Of a stretch of DNA of 11,497 nt, positions 6,471 through 11,497 are shown piece after piece (the stretch's first letter is position 1; the number at the start of each line of letters is the position of its first letter). Source of the stretch: an uncultured Clostridia bacterium (GTDB lineage Bacteria; Bacillota; Clostridia; UBA1381). The notes under the pieces were generated by a model. That model was not told the origin of the DNA. It worked only from the letters and a program-made list of their open reading frames with translations, and did no database searches. The position numbers were made by a program, and so were the translations under genes. The stretch spans positions 1 through 11,497 of the forward strand of contig CAKSJF010000072.1 in NCBI GenBank assembly GCA_934462945.1, in the 5' to 3' direction.

Positions 6471-7943
6471 TCTTTTTTTCATTTCATATATCGGCAATGC
6501 GATCAAAAGCTTTGTATATTCATTTTCCTGACTTTGCATCTTGACGTCTCCGCCGTGAATCCGGCAGACACGCTTTACAAATTCCAGTCCAAGACCGTTT
6601 CCAAGCTTCTGATCCTTGGTGGAATAGAAAGGTCGGAACACCTTTTTGATCTGCTTTTTCGGAATACCGCAGCCATTGTCTGTCACCGTCACTAACACCA
6701 TATCCGACTCTTTGTAAAGCTCTACCCGGATCTCTCCGTCGGTACGATTTGTCTGCTCAATTGCCTCGATGGAATTTCTAAAAATGTTCACAAAGCTTTC
6801 TGTCATATGTGCTTTGTTGCCTAAAATGGCGGTACGCGACTTTCCATAATTGCAAATAATCCGGATGTTCTCCCGTTTTATTTGCGAAATTGCGTCCTCA
6901 ATGCTGCTTTCCACCAGAAAAATACTATAGTCAATTGCAATCATATTCAGCATGCGGAGTGTCCGGCTGATATGATCCACCGATTCTGCCGATTCCTTTT
7001 GAATGGATTCCAGCATATGAGCGGTTTCCTCCGAATCCTGCTCTCCGTTTGCCCACGCTCCCTGCCTTGCAAGCTTTTCGATACAGACAAATTTATTCTT
7101 GTAGATGTGCAGCAGCATAAAAACATTTTCATCCACCATCCGGCTCTGCCGCACAAACCGCCGCTTTCTCCCAAATCCGTATCGCTCCAGCGGTTTATAG
7201 TACCACAGGATGAACAGATTGGAAATCATAATCAGAAGTACGCAAAGAAGAATTGAAAACCGTTCCCGGTAAACATCCATCTGCATCATCGGAAATCCCA
7301 TCAGTGACATATTGTAAAACATGGTCGGCGCAAACGCTCCGCGGAAAAGCAGAAGATACAGATTTACATGAATCAGCAGAATACAGGAAAGACAGGTGAA
7401 TCCTTTCTTTCGCTTGACAAAAATTTTCGTGTGCAGCGTGTACAAAAGGAAAATCAAAACCGGCGCTGCAAGGTATAGGAAAAATAAGACAACACTTCCC
7501 CGGTTTAAAAAAGTCACAAGCGTTCTCAAGTTTTCGGTTTCTCCTGCATAAAACATCTGGTAAAGCCACCACTTCACCGCAGGAAGATTGACCGCAAAAA
7601 CATATAAAACCGGAAGAAAAAACGGAATCAAGTATCTCCATTTCACCGAATATAAAAAACGCAGACACAGAACCGGCACAATCATAAACAGCACAATTCC
7701 GATATTATGTATCACACTGGCAGTATATATGTTAATTTTCAGTCCGGACAGAAGCTTAAAGAAATTACGGTCAATTGTTCCGACCGTCTGATAGGTTGTG
7801 ATCGCGCTGAAATAGCAAAAGCCAGCCATAAATACAAAGAGACACCCAAGCAGATACATTGTGGAAATATAAGCAAGCTTTGTCCGAAAGCTCAGAATCA
7901 GACACATCGAAAATGCCACAAAAATAAACAGGCATAAAAACAC
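6468..7943 (-). CDS. Seven-transmembrane sensor histidine kinase (GTG start)
   Basis: From the GTG at 7943 the protein has 491 residues. Seven hydrophobic helices fill about residues 1-250, with positive loops (RTK, VKWR, KIFVKRKKG, GRKRR) on the side that should be cytoplasmic. A dimerisation/H-box segment follows, with His279 in LLHIYKNKF. The HATPase domain shows the N box (SFVNIFRNSIEA, Asn390), G1 DNGCGIP, F box VFRPFYSTK and G2 GNGLGLEFV, so it should bind ATP. The kinase should phosphorylate the regulator encoded 13 bases downstream. The sensing part is membrane-embedded, with extracytoplasmic loops of about 25-30 residues and no large periplasmic-type sensor domain. An in-frame ATG at 7994 would add 17 residues but lies between the -35 and -10 boxes and has no ribosome site. 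The GTG has GGGAGGGG 6 bases upstream, and dropping K3, R11 and R13 also fits an outside N-terminus for seven helices. Confidence 0.9.
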   Translation of the reverse strand: MFLCLFIFVAFSMCLILSFRTKLAYISTMYLLGCLFVFMAGFCYFSAITTYQTVGTIDRNFFKLLSGLKINIYTASVIHNIGIVLFMIVPVLCLRFLYSVKWRYLIPFFLPVLYVFAVNLPAVKWWLYQMFYAGETENLRTLVTFLNRGSVVLFFLYLAAPVLIFLLYTLHTKIFVKRKKGFTCLSCILLIHVNLYLLLFRGAFAPTMFYNMSLMGFPMMQMDVYRERFSILLCVLLIMISNLFILWYYKPLERYGFGRKRRFVRQSRMVDENVFMLLHIYKNKFVCIEKLARQGAWANGEQDSEETAHMLESIQKESAESVDHISRTLRMLNMIAIDYSIFLVESSIEDAISQIKRENIRIICNYGKSRTAILGNKAHMTESFVNIFRNSIEAIEQTNRTDGEIRVELYKESDMVLVTVTDNGCGIPKKQIKKVFRPFYSTKDQKLGNGLGLEFVKRVCRIHGGDVKMQSQENEYTKLLIALPIYEMKKR

Positions 7944-7949
7944 AAAAAT

Positions 7950-7957
7950 CCCCTCCC
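7950..7957 (-). promoter_or_regulatory. Strong ribosome site deciding the kinase start
   Basis: GGGAGGGG on the minus strand stands 6 bases before the GTG at 7943 and about 20 bases after the predicted transcription start at 7978. Neither upstream in-frame ATG (7994, 7967) has a comparable site. Confidence 0.75.
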
Positions 7958-7976
7958 GGAATCTCATACAATTTCC

Positions 7977-7994
7977 ATGATAAAATTTTATCAT
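7977..7994 (-). promoter_or_regulatory. 18-bp perfect palindrome over the -10 box, candidate operator
   Basis: ATGATAAAATTTTATCAT reads the same on both strands. It covers the -10 hexamer (7985-7990) and reaches one base past the predicted transcription start (7978). A protein bound here would block RNA polymerase, so a repressor or autoregulator site is plausible. No protein can be named from the sequence. It lies too early on any transcript to act as a terminator. Confidence 0.6.
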
Positions 7995-8013
7995 AAAGCG
8001 TTCAAAATTTCAA
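7985..8013 (-). promoter_or_regulatory. SigA-type promoter of the kinase-regulator operon
   Basis: On the minus strand TTGAAA (8013-8008), a 17-base spacer and TAAAAT (7990-7985) match the -35 and -10 consensus at five of six positions each. The bases TGA directly before TAAAAT give an extended -10. The predicted start is near 7978, leaving a leader of about 35 bases before the GTG. The nearest upstream unit ends at the terminator at 8102-8155, so this promoter is needed for the two-component genes. Confidence 0.75.
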
Positions 8014-8058
8014 CTATTATTTTTTGGTTATTTTCATACCTCCGTCCACACTCCAATC

Positions 8059-8091
8059 GTTGAAAATGCCGTATTTTAGCGGTTTTTCAAC
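8059..8091. repeat. Imperfect inverted repeat upstream of the kinase promoter
   Basis: GTTGAAAATGCCG (8059-8071) and CGGTTTTTCAAC (8080-8091) pair over GTTGAAAA and CCG, with a small bulge and an 8-base AT-rich loop. The element lies 46 bases upstream of the -35 box and 10 bases from the terminator. No U tract follows on either strand, so it does not look like a terminator. It could be a regulator site or an incidental repeat. Confidence 0.5.
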
Positions 8092-8101
8092 ACATCCGGA
8101 G

Positions 8102-8155
8102 AAAAAAACAAACCAACCGCTTATAAAACTTAAACATTTTATAAGCGGTTGGTTT
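8102..8155 (-). terminator. Intrinsic terminator of the xylanase/DUF6259 unit
   Basis: Positions 8110-8128 and 8137-8155 form a perfect 19-bp stem with an 8-base loop. On the minus strand it is followed by TG and a run of seven U (A run 8102-8108 on the plus strand). It starts 9 bases after the stop codon of the preceding gene and should stop transcription from the enzyme genes into the kinase region. Confidence 0.95.
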
Positions 8156-8164
8156 CATCTGAAC

Positions 8165-10351
8165 TTACTGGATTTCTTCAAACAGTACCACGTCAAGCGG
8201 ATTGACGAACAGCTGCACCTTTCCGTCCCTCGGAGCATGGGAGGTGAGAATTTTTCCGTCCGCTGAACGTATCTGAATCTTTCGGTCTGTACAAATTTCT
8301 GCTTTTACACTACAAGCATTATAATTGATCAGAAACTGCCCGACACTGCCGTCCGACGCTTTCCATCTGCTGGTGAAAAGCAGATCCGGTTCATATAAAA
8401 ATCCGCACTTCAGTACGATTGGAGTATGCTTTTCTGTAATGATTTTCAGCGGTTTCTGCATTTGACCGCTGTTTAAATACTGCTTTCCATAGCCTCTCCT
8501 ATACGCGTTTGCTGCTTTGATAAACCGGATAATATTCTCCTGATCCGGCATGGAATCGAAATCAGATAATCCCCAATTCCATACAATCTTTCCATCCTCG
8601 TTGATCACAAGCGTAAACATATCTCCGGCAGAATAAGCATATGCAATTCTCATCAGCAGATTATCCGGGTATTTTTCGTTGTCAAACGCGTACTGACTGC
8701 ACACCTGGTTTCCCATAAAATTATTGACATACTGATGGAAAACGTACGCATAAACCGGAACAGGATAGCCGCCAAAGCGATAAGTGATATTAAATCGGTT
8801 ATCGCTGAAAAGCAGATACGGAATATAGGTTTCCGCAGCGGCAGATTCACAGCCAAGCAACACCTTCCGCCCATCTGCATGTGTATATTTTTTAAGCCTT
8901 TCCAGCAAATCTACCATCTGCTCCGACACCCATTTTCCGGGCACAGGCGGATGTCCATGTTTTCTGCTATAGCAAAAATACGGCGTTCCTCCATGGTTCT
9001 GATCCAGTACCTGGATATAGTCAATTCCAGCCTCGGACATATGCTTTACCTCATCCGAAATCACATTTTTGGTAAATTCCTGCGAAATACACATATCATA
9101 TCCGCTTCTCTGCGCTCTGCAAATATGGCTATACTCTAATTCTCCTGTCGGTGATACGCACATGTACTGTTCCAAATGCTCTTTCTGAAACTGCTCCTTT
9201 GTCTGGTACTCTTTCACAACATTGCTTTGCTCTGTCCAGGAGATTCCGCTGCAATAAACGCCCAGCAAATTTTCCTTTTCGTGCAGCCGGTTTCCAAACT
9301 GCTCTAATGCCGCTTCTCCGCCGTACGGAGGCCAGACATAAGGCGGCGCCCAGGGTGCGCTCCCCTCCCAGTGCATGATTAATGCCATCACGCGACTGTC
9401 CGTTTCCTCTGCATACCGCTCAATATGTGGAAGTGCATTGACATACGGAAACAGCTTATTCGGGTTCATGATATCCATGTCGTGCATGCCACGAACCGGG
9501 TATGTCACCACCACCGGCGAATTCTTGTACCATTCCGGCAGATTCGGATTTTCCTCAATCGGAACAAACGCTTTGTTTTTATGCTCACTAAACCAGCGGC
9601 GGTAAATTTCAGCTGCGTCGTGCCAGTCTCCGGAAAAAGCCTGCATCACAAAATCGTAATCCATTTGATAATCTTCCCCAAAGCCGCAGCCGCAGAAATG
9701 CCTAAACTGCAATTTAATTCCATTTCCCTCGGAGTGAAAATCAATTCCTTTTAAATACCCGTCTGCGTCATGTGTTCCCAAATACAGACCGCCGGCAGGA
9801 TCATAATATGCCATAAATTGCAGTTCCACTACCGCAGGATACATGCCCATCAACCCCTCGCTCGGATAAGCAGGCTCTTTGTATGCAAATTCATCCAGGC
9901 TCTCTCTTAACTGTATATCCTCAACAATGATTCCCTCATTGTACCCCCAAAGGATCTGGCTTTCTCCTCCGGCAGATTTTAAGTTGTTGCAAACAGCAGT
10001 CTGCGGAAAATCAATCCATTCCAGGCAATATTGCTCCGGGCAATTACAAACCCCAATCCGCCATGTGATTTTTTCTGTCCCCATTTCAAGATACACGATC
10101 ACCTCAAGCTGATACGGTTCAAATCCACGATAGATGAGCGTGTACCTGTTCCCGTTTTCTTCCTTTGAAACAAGCTTACCGTCGTAGGTATTCACTCTAT
10201 GTATCTGTCCCTTTTCATCTCTCATCTGAATCTGAAAAAGCGGCAGCAAAGTATCCCTGATACATTCTTTCTGACACATTTTTAAATATGAAATATGCCC
10301 CTTTTTCTCATCCAGCCTGATCAAATATGTTTTTGTAGTATATTGTATCAT
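8165..10351 (-). CDS. Cytoplasmic DUF6259-like glycoside-hydrolase-type protein
   Basis: The protein has 728 residues and no signal peptide or membrane helix, so it is probably cytoplasmic. Residues 1-250 look like a beta-sandwich (for example MAYYDPAGGLYLGTHDADGY at 180-199). A TIM-barrel-like region spans about 270-590, followed by a C-terminal beta domain to 728. The segment around 160-200 recalls DUF6259 proteins, which are glycoside-hydrolase-like; this is recognition from memory. Carboxylates at predicted strand ends, Asp450 (YIQVLDQNHGG) and Glu502 (LLGCESAAAE), are candidates for catalysis, with HWEG at 327-330 and many aromatic residues that could line a sugar site. The gene starts 10 bases after the GH10 stop, with AGGTG unusually close (2 bases) to the ATG. 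It could act on xylan-derived oligosaccharides or their side groups, but the substrate and the chemistry are unproven. Confidence 0.8.
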   Translation of the reverse strand: MIQYTTKTYLIRLDEKKGHISYLKMCQKECIRDTLLPLFQIQMRDEKGQIHRVNTYDGKLVSKEENGNRYTLIYRGFEPYQLEVIVYLEMGTEKITWRIGVCNCPEQYCLEWIDFPQTAVCNNLKSAGGESQILWGYNEGIIVEDIQLRESLDEFAYKEPAYPSEGLMGMYPAVVELQFMAYYDPAGGLYLGTHDADGYLKGIDFHSEGNGIKLQFRHFCGCGFGEDYQMDYDFVMQAFSGDWHDAAEIYRRWFSEHKNKAFVPIEENPNLPEWYKNSPVVVTYPVRGMHDMDIMNPNKLFPYVNALPHIERYAEETDSRVMALIMHWEGSAPWAPPYVWPPYGGEAALEQFGNRLHEKENLLGVYCSGISWTEQSNVVKEYQTKEQFQKEHLEQYMCVSPTGELEYSHICRAQRSGYDMCISQEFTKNVISDEVKHMSEAGIDYIQVLDQNHGGTPYFCYSRKHGHPPVPGKWVSEQMVDLLERLKKYTHADGRKVLLGCESAAAETYIPYLLFSDNRFNITYRFGGYPVPVYAYVFHQYVNNFMGNQVCSQYAFDNEKYPDNLLMRIAYAYSAGDMFTLVINEDGKIVWNWGLSDFDSMPDQENIIRFIKAANAYRRGYGKQYLNSGQMQKPLKIITEKHTPIVLKCGFLYEPDLLFTSRWKASDGSVGQFLINYNACSVKAEICTDRKIQIRSADGKILTSHAPRDGKVQLFVNPLDVVLFEEIQ

Positions 10352-10353
10352 AG

Positions 10354-10358
10354 CACCT
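10354..10358 (-). promoter_or_regulatory. Closely spaced ribosome site of the DUF6259-like gene
   Basis: AGGTG on the minus strand lies only 2 bases before the ATG at 10351, in the 10-base gap after the GH10 stop. No better site or nearby in-frame start is visible, so translation may depend on ribosomes finishing the xylanase gene. Confidence 0.45.
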
Positions 10359-10361
10359 AAT

Positions 10362-11497
10362 TTATTTCTTTCTCTTTGTCTTAATCATTACTCTGTACAG
10401 TTCGGCTTCGTATGCACGCCAATAGGTTGAAAAATCTTTTGATAAATCAATCATGATAAAACGTATATCCTGATTATTGCAGGTTCCGCATGTTGTTCCA
10501 TCCTCAGAAAACTGCCAGTCCATCCTAATTGGCTCATAATTCACATCATCGCAGGACGCATACACATGATACACCTTGGAATCCTTTGTTTTTGCGTCAA
10601 TTTGCAGCTGTTCGAGGCAAAACTCCTCCGGGATATGATAAACAATTTTTGCAGGTCCGAATGTACCGTTTCCCCAGAACCATTTCGGAATCACATAGTT
10701 TTTCTGTCCCTTTTTAATATCGCAAAATTCTGCCCGGTATACCTTATCAAAATCGTAAAATTCATCTGTAATTGTGTAGTATTGCTCTTTCTGCTTTTTA
10801 GTAGCATATGTAAAGCAATCCCGTCTCACCGTTCCGTCATTTAAGGTTATTTCCAAAATGTAATCCGGAGAGGTTGTTCCGTCATAGGCTGCATCCATTG
10901 GAAAAGTAAATTCATAATCCCGAAGAACACATTTTGTTTCAGAATGGCATAGTTCCTTTTTCCCGAAATTACTGTACAATTCTGCTTTGACCGTTCCATG
11001 TCCTGTAAAAGGATCTTCTCCGCAGACGGTTAAAATACCGTTTTCATCAACGGTAAAATTGTTGTTTCTGATCTTCGGAGGCTTTGATCCTCCCTCCCAT
11101 CTTGGAAGTTTTTTCTCTAAATCCACAATGCCCCAGAACGACTTTCTCGGCTCACCCTTTGAGTCAAACGGCAGCGCATAGTGACGTCTTCCCGGAACAT
11201 AGTACTCATCCAGCCATTCTCTTGCATCGCATACATTCCAGAAACCTACCGTTTCAACATGATCCGCATATTTCCTGTAAATATCAAACAGAGACGCATA
11301 TTTCCTTGCCGCCATCTCTAATACTTCTTTCTTCATGTAGTCCGGGAATCTGCTGGTATAGTCCTCAAAATTGTACACATTCAGATCCCACTCGGTAATA
11401 TAAATTTTGAAATCCGGTATCGTGCTAAAAAGCTTCAGAGTCTCCTCGACAGCTTCCAGCGAGGTATCCATAAATAAATGATCCTGAAATCCGACCC
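10362..11497 (-). CDS. GH10 endo-beta-1,4-xylanase, C-terminal part (5' end outside window)
   Basis: The frame is open to the right edge. The first visible residues, VGFQDHLFMDTSLEAVEET, match the GH10 segment before strand 7, so the Met at 11471 is internal and not the start. The catalytic nucleophile is the Glu of YITEWDLNVY (codon 11393-11391). Further GH10 marks are FWNVCDAREWLDEYY, the PFDSKGEPRKSFWGIVD end of the barrel and a YFDxx-like loop. The acid/base Glu lies outside the window. GH10 enzymes cut beta-1,4-xylan or xylo-oligosaccharides with retention of configuration. After the barrel, about 220 further residues are predicted to be mostly beta strands, with no domain I can name; they may be a carbohydrate-binding or structural module. 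Whether the enzyme is secreted cannot be judged without the N-terminus. It is cotranscribed with the DUF6259-like gene. Confidence 0.9.
   Translation of the reverse strand, partial: VGFQDHLFMDTSLEAVEETLKLFSTIPDFKIYITEWDLNVYNFEDYTSRFPDYMKKEVLEMAARKYASLFDIYRKYADHVETVGFWNVCDAREWLDEYYVPGRRHYALPFDSKGEPRKSFWGIVDLEKKLPRWEGGSKPPKIRNNNFTVDENGILTVCGEDPFTGHGTVKAELYSNFGKKELCHSETKCVLRDYEFTFPMDAAYDGTTSPDYILEITLNDGTVRRDCFTYATKKQKEQYYTITDEFYDFDKVYRAEFCDIKKGQKNYVIPKWFWGNGTFGPAKIVYHIPEEFCLEQLQIDAKTKDSKVYHVYASCDDVNYEPIRMDWQFSEDGTTCGTCNNQDIRFIMIDLSKDFSTYWRAYEAELYRVMIKTKRKK

Noticed and set aside
7195..7668. Minus-strand 157-codon ORF
   Set aside because: It lies wholly inside the kinase gene in another frame, its protein is low-complexity and Cys/Phe-rich, and it matches no family I know.
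7944..7994. N-terminal extension of the kinase from the ATG at 7994 or 7967
   Set aside because: The first ATG lies in the promoter spacer without a ribosome site. The second has only a weak GGA and would be about 10 bases from the predicted transcript start. GTG at 7943 fits better.
8102..8155. Attachment site or mobile-element end at the 19-bp inverted repeat
   Set aside because: The position just after a stop codon and the following U tract explain it fully as an intrinsic terminator. No transposase or integrase gene is present.
8735..9754. Plus-strand ORFs of 75-134 codons
   Set aside because: They are antisense shadows of the DUF6259-like gene, overlap one another in different frames, and lack ribosome sites or family features.
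10362..11471. GH10 gene as a complete 369-residue protein starting at the Met at 11471
   Set aside because: The frame is open to the window edge and the residues before this Met (VGFQDHLF) belong to the conserved GH10 barrel, so the Met is internal.

Overview
The window looks like a carbohydrate-utilisation locus from a Gram-positive member of the Clostridia (Bacillota), probably an uncultured gut or rumen lineage. The base composition is moderately AT-rich. Signals are Bacillota-like: strong GGAGG Shine-Dalgarno sites, SigA-type promoters, U-tract terminators, a lipoprotein solute-binding protein, S-layer homology (SLH) anchoring, and a CUT1 sugar importer with no ATPase gene beside it. I cannot name a genus from the sequence alone. 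Every gene I can support lies on the minus strand, so transcription runs from the right edge to the left edge.

Right part (11497 to 8102): the 3' half of a GH10 endo-beta-1,4-xylanase gene with a non-catalytic C-terminal extension. Ten bases later comes a 728-residue protein that resembles DUF6259-type glycoside-hydrolase-like enzymes and has no signal peptide. A 19-bp perfect hairpin with a U tract ends this unit.

Middle (about 8091 to 5724): a two-component system with its own promoter. The kinase has seven predicted membrane segments and a compact H-box/HATPase module. The regulator is of the NarL/LuxR type. The usual-looking ATG of the kinase gene falls inside the promoter spacer; a GTG 51 bases downstream, behind a near-ideal ribosome site, is the better start. 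An 18-bp perfect palindrome covers the -10 box and the predicted transcription start. The unit ends with an intrinsic terminator.

Left part (5694 to 1): a second operon with a clear promoter. Its order is lipoprotein sugar-binding protein, MalF-type permease, MalG-type permease, and a large secreted protein that runs off the left edge. A 13-bp stem-loop without a U tract separates the binding-protein gene from the permeases. At the two following junctions the stop codon overlaps the next ribosome site. The last protein combines a signal peptide, a discoidin-like N-terminal region, a bacterial Ig-like region, two SLH repeats plus a partial third in the middle of the chain, and the beginning of an Asp-box (BNR) beta-propeller.

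Working model (inference): the surface-displayed propeller protein handles a plant polysaccharide at the cell wall, probably xylan or a xylan-associated glycan. The importer takes up oligosaccharides. The GH10 and DUF6259-like enzymes process them. The membrane kinase and its regulator tune the importer or the enzymes. No RNA genes, insertion sequences, CRISPR arrays or phage genes were seen, and there is no gap over 300 bases without a gene.
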